Shown here in pieces: positions 43,455 to 51,308 of a stretch of 62,083 nt of DNA. Source of the DNA: Saprospiraceae bacterium. Lineage in GTDB: Bacteria > Bacteroidota > Bacteroidia > Chitinophagales > Saprospiraceae. Made by a program: the position numbers and the translations under genes. The notes below the pieces were generated by a model. It searched no databases, was not told where the DNA came from, and saw only the letters and a list, made by a program, of their open reading frames with translations. The stretch is from contig JAHDDO010000019.1 of NCBI GenBank assembly GCA_020629315.1, positions 1 through 62,083 on the forward strand, written 5' to 3'. Position 1 is the first letter of the stretch. Every line of letters begins with the position of its first letter.

Positions 43455-43841
43455 TTATTGATCATTTTTGGCTTTGTAATCAGCGATAGCACTTTTTATT
43501 GCGTCTTCAGCTAGTACACTACAATGGATTTTTACAGGTGGCAAAGCCAATTCCTCTACAATATCCATATTATCAATAGCTAGAGCATCTTCTACTGATT
43601 TTCCTTTCAGCCATTCAGTAGCTAAAGAGCTAGATGCAATTGCTGAACCACAACCGAATGTCTTGAATTTAGCGTCTTTGATGGTTCCTGAAGACTCATC
43701 TACTTCTATTTGAAGTCTCATAACATCACCACATTCAGGAGCGCCCACTAATCCGGTGCCTACATTTTTCTTACTCTTATCAAGAGTACCTACATTTTTA
43801 GGATTTTTAAAGTGTTCTATTACTTTTTCAGAATACGCCAT
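43455..43841 (-). CDS. iscU: Fe-S cluster scaffold IscU
   Basis: This is a 128-residue protein from the ATG at 43841 (MAYSEKVIEHFKNPKNVGTL), the family-typical start; a longer frame adds 10 residues. The three cluster-ligand cysteines are in GLVGAPECGDVM, KFKTFGCGSAIASSS and KIHCSVLAEDA. It assembles [2Fe-2S]/[4Fe-4S] clusters with sulfur from IscS. It is separated from iscS by an HNH endonuclease-type gene. Confidence 0.95.
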   Translation of the reverse strand: MAYSEKVIEHFKNPKNVGTLDKSKKNVGTGLVGAPECGDVMRLQIEVDESSGTIKDAKFKTFGCGSAIASSSLATEWLKGKSVEDALAIDNMDIVEELALPPVKIHCSVLAEDAIKSAIADYKAKNDQ

Positions 43842-43898
43842 TGCTGTGTAATTTCCTTTTAAACAATACAAGTCCCCTAAGGGTTCACAAAGGTAATA

Positions 43899-44519
43899 CT
43901 ATTGTTTTAGCTTTTCCAGTGGTGCTGGCTCAATATCTCCCCAGTTTTCCCCACTTTCAATTCTATTAAGTTGAGTATGTGTTATACCAAAACGCTTAGC
44001 AAGCATCTTTTTCCGTGTCTTACCCATTAATAATGAGCGTTTCAGTAGCGCTACTTTAGCCGGTGTCATCTTAATATGCTTAGCCTTTCGCTCCATTTTC
44101 TGCTTAGGCTTAAAAGACCCTCTACGTTTTAACTCTTCTATCCAATCACGGTGGGTCATCCAAAGTAAATTAGAAAAGTGATTATTGGTCTTATTCCCGT
44201 CTTTGTGAATAATATATTCACAATCTTCTGTCGGCTTATCTACAAAATGTTCTGCCACGAATTTGTGTATAAAAAATCGCACATTTATATTTTCAGTGCT
44301 TCGGAAACTGATGTTATACAATCCCCGTTTATCCTTGGAGCCTTGCGTTAATCTCCATGTATTAAATTTTCTTGAATAGGCTTTAACTCGCCCATAATTT
44401 GATACATAATAATCCATGGTTTTTGACTCATGTCTACTATGCTTCATTAGTACCCATTCTTCGTCGAAGAAGGACTTTATTCCACTATCCATTTCTTGAG
44501 GTTTTGTCTTTTTGTTCAA
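43899..44519 (-). CDS. NUMOD4/HNH endonuclease-like protein with C-terminal helix-turn-helix
   Basis: This is a 206-residue protein. Residues about 14-50 are a NUMOD4-type module (EEWVLM, YYVSNYGRVKA). An HNH-type core lies at about 85-120 (RFFIHKFVAEHFVD, then IIHKDGNKTNNHFSNLLWMTH). The C-terminal about 150-206 is a helix-turn-helix (TRKKMLAKRFGITHTQLNRIESGENW). This plan is typical of free-standing phage-like homing endonucleases. It lies between iscS and iscU on the same strand, so it either inserted there or was kept as a regulator. Catalytic competence was not verified. Confidence 0.8.
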   Translation of the reverse strand: MNKKTKPQEMDSGIKSFFDEEWVLMKHSRHESKTMDYYVSNYGRVKAYSRKFNTWRLTQGSKDKRGLYNISFRSTENINVRFFIHKFVAEHFVDKPTEDCEYIIHKDGNKTNNHFSNLLWMTHRDWIEELKRRGSFKPKQKMERKAKHIKMTPAKVALLKRSLLMGKTRKKMLAKRFGITHTQLNRIESGENWGDIEPAPLEKLKQ

Positions 44520-44576
44520 TGATACTCTTACTTACAAGCTCAGTCAGCAAAAACTAAAGCCATAAGCGCTAAGGTA

Positions 44577-45800
44577 TCAATGTTCTGTCCAAACGACAGA
44601 TTCGAGATCTACACCCTCCTTGTACATTTCCCAAATCGGACTAAGGTCTCTCATATGATTAACACCATTGACCAGCAAATCAACGGCGGCATCAATTTCT
44701 TGTTCAGTGGTAAACCTACCCAAGCTAAATCTAATAGAAGAATGAGCTAAATCGTCACCTAAACCTAAAGCAATAAGTACATATGACGGTTCGAGTGAGG
44801 CAGATGTACACGCTGATCCTGAAGATACAGCAATATCTTGATTAAACGTCATCATTAATCCCTCACCTTCCACATGCTTAAAGGAAATGTTAGTAACGTG
44901 TGGCATTCGATGTTCCTGACTCCCATTTACATACACTTCTTCTAAACGCTCACTCAAGTTTGCTTGTAAGCGATCTCTCAATTTAGACAATCGCTCAGCA
45001 TCTTGGTGCATTTCTTTCTTTGCGATCTCTGCTGCCTTACCAAAACCAACAATACCTGGCACATTCATTGTCCCTGATCGCATACCTCTTTCATGACCAC
45101 CGCCATCCATTTGGGCTGTAACCTTTACTCTTGGGTTTTTACGATTGACAAATAGAGCGCCTACACCCTTAGGGCCATACATCTTGTGAGCGGTAAAAGC
45201 CATCAAATGAATACCTAGCTCTTTAGGATTTACAGGAATCTTACCCACTGCTTGAGTAGCATCTGACATGAATAAGATACCATGCTTCTTACAGAGGTCC
45301 CCAATTTCCTTCATTGGTTGGATAACCCCAGTTTCATTATTGGCATACATTATGGAAATCAAAATGGTCTTATCTGTAATGGCAGCCTCTAAAGCCTCCA
45401 AACTAACTCGACCATCATCTTCAACATCAAGATAAGTTACAGCTCCGCCCATTTTCTCCACCTTCTTACATGAATCTAGAACGGCTTTATGTTCCGTTTT
45501 CAGCGTAATAATGTGATTACCTTTAGCGGCATACATTTCAAATACACCTTTAATCGCCAGATTATCACTCTCAGTAGCTCCAGAGGTGAAAATAATTTCT
45601 TTTGGATCAACCTCAATTAATGAAGCAATTTGGTCTCTTGCATAATCAACCGCTTCTTCAGCTTGCCATCCAAAAGGATGAGAACGAGAAGCTGCATTGC
45701 CATACATTTCATTAAAATACGGTAACATCGTATCAACAACTCGCGGATCGCAAGGTGTTGTAGAATTGTTGTCTAAGTAAATCTTAGTAGTTTTCGACAT
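44577..45800 (-). CDS. iscS: cysteine desulfurase IscS
   Basis: This is a 407-residue class V aminotransferase-fold enzyme of the long IscS type. The PLP lysine is in [12 protein letters not shown], the N-terminal [14 protein letters not shown] is typical, and the catalytic Cys loop reads [17 protein letters not shown]. It removes sulfur from cysteine for Fe-S assembly and tRNA thiolation. It is first in the operon iscS-HNH-iscU-iscA; hscA, hscB and fdx are not in this window. A candidate minus-7 box TAACTTTG lies on its strand at 45834-45841. Confidence 0.96.
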   Translation of the reverse strand: MSKTTKIYLDNNSTTPCDPRVVDTMLPYFNEMYGNAASRSHPFGWQAEEAVDYARDQIASLIEVDPKEIIFTSGATESDNLAIKGVFEMYAAKGNHIITLKTEHKAVLDSCKKVEKMGGAVTYLDVEDDGRVSLEALEAAITDKTILISIMYANNETGVIQPMKEIGDLCKKHGILFMSDATQAVGKIPVNPKELGIHLMAFTAHKMYGPKGVGALFVNRKNPRVKVTAQMDGGGHERGMRSGTMNVPGIVGFGKAAEIAKKEMHQDAERLSKLRDRLQANLSERLEEVYVNGSQEHRMPHVTNISFKHVEGEGLMMTFNQDIAVSSGSACTSASLEPSYVLIALGLGDDLAHSSIRFSLGRFTTEQEIDAAVDLLVNGVNHMRDLSPIWEMYKEGVDLESVVWTEH

Positions 45801-45833
45801 TCAGGAAAAATTTTATCGCCTTCCTTTAAACTC

Positions 45834-45841
45834 CAAAGTTA
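45834..45841 (-). promoter_or_regulatory. candidate minus-7 box (TAACTTTG) of the isc operon
   Basis: The minus strand reads TAACTTTG, matching TAnnTTTG, 33 bases upstream of the iscS ATG. A TTTG occurs further upstream but only about 11 bases away, closer than the usual minus-33 spacing. No IscR-type site was recognised. Confidence 0.4.
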
Positions 45842-45900
45842 TGCTTTAGTTTCAAAAAAGACCATAATTTTAGTAACTGTATGCACACAGAACTGTAAGC

Positions 45901-46932
45901 TTGGATACCATTAATCCAAAATACCGGCCTAATTCGAATAAACTCGATATAAATAATCTAGCTGAAAAGATCTTCAGCGGAGATAAATTAGCCTTGGCTC
46001 GAGGCATCACTTATCTAGAAAACGATCAAAATAAAGATGTTTCCTGGGTTAAAGAGTTGCTCACTAAAGGGGGAGAAAGGATTAAGCAAAGTATTCGAAT
46101 TGGGGTTACAGGACCACCTGGGGTTGGTAAAAGCAGTTTTATCAATAGATACGGATCTTATCTTTTATCCAAAGGACACAGCATTGCTGTCCTTGCTGTA
46201 GACCCAAGTTCATCTATTACAAAAGGCTCTATACTAGGAGATAAAACAAGAATGGAACAGTTAGGCCACCATGAAAAGGTATTCATTAGACCCAGTCCTT
46301 CAAGTTTGCACTTAGGAGGTATTAGACCCAGTACCTTAGCTAGTATACAACTATGTGAAGCGGCTGGCTACGAATATATTTTCGTTGAATCTGTGGGTGT
46401 AGGTCAATCTGAAACTGGCATTTCGGATGTCGTGGATATCCTTTGTTTGTTATTCTTGCCCGGAAGTGGTGATGATATTCAGACAATTAAGAAAGGAATA
46501 AACGAACTGGGTGATATATGTATCATCCACAAAGCAGATGGTCCACAAAAAGATTTGGCAAAAGAACGATTTCACATCTTGAGAAAAGCAATGCAGGATG
46601 GCGGCATGGGAAAAAGATCTCTGATCCAGTTTTCGTCTTTACATCCTGAAAATATAGCCCAATTAGATACCTTGATTGAAGAAGAAATAGCAACTCGAAA
46701 ATCAGATGGTACTTGGATGACTAAACGAACGAATCAAAAAAATACGTGGCTACAAACCGAAATGATGTTAATTCTAAAGAATTTCATTGAACAACACCCC
46801 ATATTTGCAGAGAAATTACAACAACTTTACTCAGATAATGAAGCATCCGAAACGATCCCTATCGAAATGCGTTCTGCCATTTTTACTTTTCTTACTGAAT
46901 CATTCCCTACTGATTCAGGCTCAAGTTCATAG
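45901..46932 (+). CDS. meaB: methylmalonyl-CoA mutase-associated GTPase MeaB
   Basis: This is a 343-residue G3E-family GTPase. The start at 45901 is TTG, since the nearest upstream ATG is out of frame and stops early. The P loop reads GVTGPPGVGKSSFI, followed by VLAVDPSSSITKGSILGDKTRM, RPSPSSLHLGGI, and ESVGVGQSE (G3); base recognition is in CIIHKADG. It protects and gates B12-dependent methylmalonyl-CoA mutase. The mutase genes are not in the window. Its last 95 bases also encode, in another frame, the signal peptide of the next gene. Confidence 0.92.
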   Translation: MDTINPKYRPNSNKLDINNLAEKIFSGDKLALARGITYLENDQNKDVSWVKELLTKGGERIKQSIRIGVTGPPGVGKSSFINRYGSYLLSKGHSIAVLAVDPSSSITKGSILGDKTRMEQLGHHEKVFIRPSPSSLHLGGIRPSTLASIQLCEAAGYEYIFVESVGVGQSETGISDVVDILCLLFLPGSGDDIQTIKKGINELGDICIIHKADGPQKDLAKERFHILRKAMQDGGMGKRSLIQFSSLHPENIAQLDTLIEEEIATRKSDGTWMTKRTNQKNTWLQTEMMLILKNFIEQHPIFAEKLQQLYSDNEASETIPIEMRSAIFTFLTESFPTDSGSSS

Positions 46933-48529
46933 AGATAGTTTTGATACTGAATACTTTATATCACCTGTTAAACATACCACTGTAATAACAGGGTCATTTG
47001 GTGAGTTGCGTTCAAATCATTTTCACGCGGGCATTGATTTTAGATCATCCCACAGGCCTTTAAAAGATTCCATATTTGCTGTAGCTGATGGATATGTTAG
47101 CCGAATCAAAGTGCAATCTGGTTCATATGGTCAATCCTTATACATAGATCACCCAAATGGATACACATCCGTATATGCACATCTGCATGAATATGCACCT
47201 AAGGTGGGCTATCATTTAAAAAAAGTACAATATGAAAATGAAAAAGCCCATGTCGACTACTATCTAGATTCTACAAAAGTATATGTAAAACAAGGTGAGT
47301 TTATAGGCACTATGGGTAATACGGGGCGTTCAAGTGGTCCACATCTGCACTTTGAAATTCGTGAAACAGAAAGTGAAATACCTATAAATCCATACTTTTT
47401 TAATCTTAAACCAAAAGATACAAGAGATCCATTACTTAGATCTATACACCTTCATAGTTTGTCTGAGAATGGCCAATTTGTAGACAGAGAATTCATTGCC
47501 ACAGAAACCCATAATAATTGGACCAGATCCAAGAGAGATACATTATATACAAGTTCCCCTTTTGTTGGTTTTGCCGTAGGCACTTTTGATCAAATGAATG
47601 GCGTAAACAATCTCAATGGGACCTATAAAATATCATTATCAGTAGCCGATAGTCTACAGTTTGTTTATGAATTAGATCGAATCTCCTTTGAAGAAACGCG
47701 CTATATAAATGCAGCCATCGATTATCCCTATAAAAAAACTATCGGAAATTCTGTAATACGACTATACAAGACACCCGGTAACTTATTATCCTTATATGAA
47801 AGAAATGATTTCAAGGGTGTCTTTCCTGTTAGCAATAAAGCCAAAGAAGTCATCATACGCTTAGAGGACTTTGAAGGCAACGAAAAAAAAATCAAACTAT
47901 ATGTGGCTAGAAAAGCTAAAACAGACGCCAAAAAAACAAACTATAGTTTGCGATATGACACAAATTATGTTATCCAAAATGGTGAGTTAAGTCTTAGCAT
48001 TCCAGAATATAGTTTTGATCAAAATATTGCGATGCGTATGTACGCCCAATCGGATGATAAGATTGTCATTGGTGATCCAAAGATCCCAGTTTTCAAATAT
48101 CTAGAGCTAAGTATAGCCAGAGAAAACGGATTTGCACCTAAGACCTTTTTGGGTAAGCGATCATCGAGTGGTTCTATTTCGAATGTAGGAAGCTATGTAA
48201 AAAAGGACACCCTCTATGCGCATATACGCAGCTTTGGAGAATATGCATTGGTGAGTGATGTAAAAGCACCGACAGTAACTAAAATATCAATGAATTCCCA
48301 AAAAGAATGGCGATTTTCATTAAAAGACAATTACAAACAAACCGGACATTGCATTGACATCCAAATTAGATGCCTTGTAGATGGCAAATGGATTCGACAT
48401 TACTATGATAAAAAGAATGACTTAATCCTTGTCAAAGACATCTCATTATTACCAAAAAACGCTAAAGAACTTGTCATTCTGGCCACAGATCCAGTTGGGA
48501 ATGAATCCAGCTATACATTTCAAATTTAA
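46838..48529 (+). CDS. M23-family metallopeptidase (peptidoglycan endopeptidase-like)
   Basis: This is a 563-residue protein from the ATG at 46838. This start, inside the 3' end of meaB, is needed to give the signal peptide (about 1-30, VLPFLLFLLNHSLLIQAQ). The M23 domain follows (about 40-190): FHAGIDFRSS holds the zinc ligands, GYTSVYAHL the lid and GPHLHFEIRE the catalytic HxH. The remainder is beta-rich with no catalytic motif. It probably trims periplasmic peptidoglycan cross-links during envelope growth. Its zinc ligands appear intact, so it should be active. Confidence 0.9.
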   Translation: MKHPKRSLSKCVLPFLLFLLNHSLLIQAQVHRDSFDTEYFISPVKHTTVITGSFGELRSNHFHAGIDFRSSHRPLKDSIFAVADGYVSRIKVQSGSYGQSLYIDHPNGYTSVYAHLHEYAPKVGYHLKKVQYENEKAHVDYYLDSTKVYVKQGEFIGTMGNTGRSSGPHLHFEIRETESEIPINPYFFNLKPKDTRDPLLRSIHLHSLSENGQFVDREFIATETHNNWTRSKRDTLYTSSPFVGFAVGTFDQMNGVNNLNGTYKISLSVADSLQFVYELDRISFEETRYINAAIDYPYKKTIGNSVIRLYKTPGNLLSLYERNDFKGVFPVSNKAKEVIIRLEDFEGNEKKIKLYVARKAKTDAKKTNYSLRYDTNYVIQNGELSLSIPEYSFDQNIAMRMYAQSDDKIVIGDPKIPVFKYLELSIARENGFAPKTFLGKRSSSGSISNVGSYVKKDTLYAHIRSFGEYALVSDVKAPTVTKISMNSQKEWRFSLKDNYKQTGHCIDIQIRCLVDGKWIRHYYDKKNDLILVKDISLLPKNAKELVILATDPVGNESSYTFQI

Positions 48530-48566
48530 TTTTGTTTAAGATTTTCTTAATTTCTTTAAACAAAAT
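48529..48566. repeat. AT-rich inverted repeat between M23 and bcp genes
   Basis: ATTTTGTTTAA (48529-48539) is the exact complement of TTAAACAAAAT (48556-48566). It starts within the stop codon of the M23 gene. The stem is AT-only apart from one pair and has no T run after it, so it is a poor terminator and may be a regulatory dyad. Confidence 0.3.
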
Positions 48567-48599
48567 CCCTCCTGTACCATTTATAAAAGAAAAAGGCTT

Positions 48600-49079
48600 A
48601 TGCTCCAAGTGAATGACATGGTACCTAATTTCAATCTTCAGGATGAAAATGAGAACTGGATCAGTAACGAAAGTCTATTAGGCAAAAAATATATCCTCTT
48701 TTTCTATCCCAAGGATGACTCTCCAGGGTGCACTAAAGAAGCATGTAGTGTGCGAGATCAATATAAATACATTTCGAAATTAGGGTATACGGTTTTTGGA
48801 GTTAGCCCAGATAAGGTCAAAAAACACAAGAAGTTTATTGACAAATATGAATTTCAATATTCATTGTTGGCCGACACCGAAAAAGAATTAATTAATGCTT
48901 TTGGCGTATGGGGCCCTAAGACGTTTATGGGTAGAGAGATTATAGGTGTATATAGATCTACATACATTGTCGATGAGACGGGTAAAATAACGGCTCTTAT
49001 AGACAAAGTAAAAACTAAGGATCACGGAAATCAAATCCTAGAAGCTATTCAAACTAGAGCAGAGGCAAGCGCTTACTAA
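48600..49079 (+). CDS. bcp: thiol peroxidase, BCP/PrxQ family
   Basis: This is a 159-residue peroxiredoxin. The peroxidatic motif reads YPKDDSPGCTKEACSVRD, with the peroxidatic Cys at GCTKEAC and the resolving Cys five residues later, as in BCP/PrxQ. The C-terminal FGRE.. part and YIVDETGKI strand are typical. It reduces hydrogen and alkyl peroxides with thioredoxin as donor in the cytosol. Confidence 0.95.
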   Translation: MLQVNDMVPNFNLQDENENWISNESLLGKKYILFFYPKDDSPGCTKEACSVRDQYKYISKLGYTVFGVSPDKVKKHKKFIDKYEFQYSLLADTEKELINAFGVWGPKTFMGREIIGVYRSTYIVDETGKITALIDKVKTKDHGNQILEAIQTRAEASAY

Positions 49080-49083
49080 TTCG

Positions 49084-49638
49084 TTATCTATTGAGTATTA
49101 CGAAAATGGGTATAAAGGAGCATACTACCCCAAATTCTATGGGCAAATCCTCATCAAAGTAATCCTCAATAATCCAATCTCTGGGATCATCTTCATACTC
49201 TGTATACATGAAGAAATCTCCATACTTTTTTGATTGAAGTTCCCATTCATTAAGATTTGAACCGTATTTCGTTTTGAACGTAACTTGAATGTCTCCATCT
49301 GTAATCATCCATTCTGTGACATCACCTCTCCATTTTACTGAAAAGCTAACGTCGTTACCATCAAAGCTTTTTAGTTCCCATCTTGAAAAATCACCTGGCC
49401 ATATCGTCCTCAAAATACCGGATCGATCCCCTAGTTCATAAGTCCACTCACTTAGATCGTTTTTATTAACCCAAGTCATCTCTATAATTCCCTCATTTTC
49501 ATTCGATAGAATATCCCATTGATGCATTGCATCATCGTAATACGAATGGATACCTTCCAAATATTCATCGGATTGCCCCCACAGAAGGACATTGGACGAT
49601 AAAAAAAGAAAGCAAATAAAGCTAACTCTGGTAAACAT
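49084..49638 (-). CDS. secreted protein with Trp-containing tandem beta repeats
   Basis: This is a 184-residue protein with a signal peptide (MFTRVSFICFLFLSSNVLLWGQ). The mature part contains about five repeats of 22-26 residues, each with an acidic-x-(S/T/R/N)-x-W core: DLSEW, DFSRW, DVTEW, NLNEW, DPRDW, separated by strands such as ILRTIWPG and FKTKYG. A short hydrophobic C-terminus (FGVVCSFIPIFVILNR) may contact membrane. No family is recognised. It is last in a three-gene unit with the DUF3127 protein. Confidence 0.55.
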   Translation of the reverse strand: MFTRVSFICFLFLSSNVLLWGQSDEYLEGIHSYYDDAMHQWDILSNENEGIIEMTWVNKNDLSEWTYELGDRSGILRTIWPGDFSRWELKSFDGNDVSFSVKWRGDVTEWMITDGDIQVTFKTKYGSNLNEWELQSKKYGDFFMYTEYEDDPRDWIIEDYFDEDLPIEFGVVCSFIPIFVILNR

Positions 49639-49646
49639 AAATAGAC

Positions 49647-50030
49647 TTAGAATGGCAGATCATCTTCAAAATCTTCAGCTTTCATGGATTGGCCTGAAGA
49701 AGGCACAGCATGATCAGCTAACGGCGGGAAATCGGCCGCCTGATTTTCAGCAGGTGGTACCTCTGCGGCTACTTTATCAATTTTCCAGGCATTCAAATTG
49801 GTCAAAAACTTACCATTCCATTCACGACCTCTCAGATCAAAATGCACATTTATACTATCGCCTTCGTTATGCGTATTTAGAATATCACAACGCTCTTGTG
49901 TTAACTGAAATTTGATAAGTTGAGGATATTGGCCTTCTAACTTAAGGACAAATTCTCGAATTTGAAATGTTTCTGTTTTGCTCTGGGTATCGAACTTTTT
50001 ATAAAGGTTCCCTTGGACTTCTAATGACAT
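49647..50030 (-). CDS. DUF3127 OB-fold-like protein with SSB-type acidic C-terminal tip
   Basis: This is a 127-residue protein. It begins MSLEVQGNLYKKFDTQSKTE, the start of DUF3127, and continues IREFVLKLEGQYPQLIKFQLT and VHFDLRGREWNGKFLTNLNAWKI, an OB-fold-like strand series. After a Pro-rich linker it ends AEDFEDDLPF, a close match to the acidic phenylalanine-ended tip by which SSB recruits repair proteins. A role in binding nucleic acid and recruiting SSB-interacting factors is inference. It starts 3 bases after the preceding gene. Confidence 0.8.
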   Translation of the reverse strand: MSLEVQGNLYKKFDTQSKTETFQIREFVLKLEGQYPQLIKFQLTQERCDILNTHNEGDSINVHFDLRGREWNGKFLTNLNAWKIDKVAAEVPPAENQAADFPPLADHAVPSSGQSMKAEDFEDDLPF

Positions 50031-50033
50031 CTA

Positions 50034-50561
50034 TTAATTTAATCTTGTATCGTTCAACAATTTGACACTTTCAAGATATAAATTTCTAAATTCCTTAAGA
50101 AGTTCAACGTTATCAGAATAAAATTCATCATTTGGATAGACGTGAAATTTATTAGTCCGAAACTCTTCACTTATGGCTTTCATTCTCAGCGCGTTATTAG
50201 CCCAGACATCCGCTTTCGACTTATCCATATTAATTTCAACAAATTCAGGATTTGCCCTATGAACGGATACATATTCTTCGTAATTAGCAAATCGCATCGC
50301 TCGTCGATTCTTTTGCTCATCCGTTCTAATCAGCAATCTATCCAGTGACTCGAACCTGGTGCTTACATGTCTTACAGATTGGTTTAATGACTTCCTTGCT
50401 TCTACATCTGCATCTCCACTGATCACTGCATCTATATACCCAACCATGGCTTCGCCATCATTATCAATCCACGTATAATTATCAATATGCACAAAATTCT
50501 CCTGAGCAATAGCGCTAAATTGACTAGCAGCAAATACAAACAAGACAAATAATATCCTCAT
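50034..50561 (-). CDS. secreted helical protein of unknown function
   Basis: This is a 175-residue protein with a signal peptide (MRILFVLFVFAASQFSAIAQ). The mature part is helical, charged and rich in Arg, Asn and Glu (ARKSLNQSVRHVSTRFESLDRLL, NRRAMRFANYEEYVSVHRANPE). No family or motif was recognised. A candidate minus-7 box TAAATTTG lies on its strand at 50613-50620. It is first of three closely spaced genes (with the DUF3127 and repeat proteins). Confidence 0.5.
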   Translation of the reverse strand: MRILFVLFVFAASQFSAIAQENFVHIDNYTWIDNDGEAMVGYIDAVISGDADVEARKSLNQSVRHVSTRFESLDRLLIRTDEQKNRRAMRFANYEEYVSVHRANPEFVEINMDKSKADVWANNALRMKAISEEFRTNKFHVYPNDEFYSDNVELLKEFRNLYLESVKLLNDTRLN

Positions 50562-50612
50562 GTCGAACGGTTTTTATATTCTTTTAAAAGAAGACTTCTA
50601 AGATAATGATTC

Positions 50613-50620
50613 CAAATTTA
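50613..50620 (-). promoter_or_regulatory. candidate minus-7 box (TAAATTTG)
   Basis: The minus strand reads TAAATTTG, matching TAnnTTTG, 52 bases before the ATG at 50561. It separates the thioredoxin gene from the three-gene unit. No clear minus-33 element was seen. Confidence 0.35.
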
Positions 50621-50623
50621 GTA

Positions 50624-51217
50624 TTAAAGCTGCTTTAATTCAGCTAAAAGTTTCTGCGGATCTTTAAATCCAGGAGAGCTTTTGATAACTTTTCTATTTT
50701 CGTCAAGGTAAACCATTGTGGGATACCCTAATCTACCTCCTAGCAATTCTTGCGCCAAGGTATTAACTCCTTTTCTTCCCGCCGCTACCCATTCATAGGT
50801 TTTGCCTTCCCAATTAATCGGTTCCTTTTGTTCAGCATTGAATTTCACAACATGAAAATTGTCTTCCAAATACTTCTGTACTTCAGGGTCTGAAAATGTC
50901 TTCTTGTCCATTACTTTACACCAGCCGCACCAATCTGTATACACATCAACAAAGTACATTTTACCTTCACTATTTTTCAATGTTGCTGCATCATCAATAC
51001 TTAGCCAATTCATAGAATTAGCTGCTTTTTTACTAGTTATGTTAGGCGATTGTAAGGTAGTAGCTTCTGTTTTACTAGCTTTAGTAATCTTCGCTGGGTG
51101 TGCTGCTTTTGCCTCGGTGGTTGTGGCTTCGGCTGCTGTCGAAGCATTTTTATCCTGATTATTACAGCCTACCAATAGGCTCGTGGCTAATACTATAACA
51201 AAAATATATTTGTGCAT
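50624..51217 (-). CDS. thioredoxin-fold lipoprotein
   Basis: This is a 197-residue protein. The signal and lipobox read LATSLLVGC (Cys about 18), then an Ala/Thr-rich linker of about 50 residues. The thioredoxin domain (about 75-197) has DVYTDWCGWCKVMDKKTF, with a CGWC active site, and YPTMVYLDENRKVI with the cis-Pro. It is a periplasmic thiol-disulfide protein of the thioredoxin_7/DUF255-like type, perhaps helping fold Cys-containing exported proteins. The candidate minus-7 box TATATTTG is at 51239-51246. Confidence 0.88.
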   Translation of the reverse strand: MHKYIFVIVLATSLLVGCNNQDKNASTAAEATTTEAKAAHPAKITKASKTEATTLQSPNITSKKAANSMNWLSIDDAATLKNSEGKMYFVDVYTDWCGWCKVMDKKTFSDPEVQKYLEDNFHVVKFNAEQKEPINWEGKTYEWVAAGRKGVNTLAQELLGGRLGYPTMVYLDENRKVIKSSPGFKDPQKLLAELKQL

Positions 51218-51238
51218 TTTTTTTTAATTAATTCTTTT

Positions 51239-51246
51239 CAAATATA
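51239..51246 (-). promoter_or_regulatory. candidate minus-7 box (TATATTTG) of thioredoxin lipoprotein gene
   Basis: The minus strand reads TATATTTG about 22 bases before the ATG at 51217. The same octamer precedes metK and the DPP-IV gene. Confidence 0.45.
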
Positions 51247-51308
51247 GCTTCTTGGTAGCATTGAGAAAAGCGTCCAAGTAGACTTTAGCGACTTCTTAAC
51301 GTCAATTT

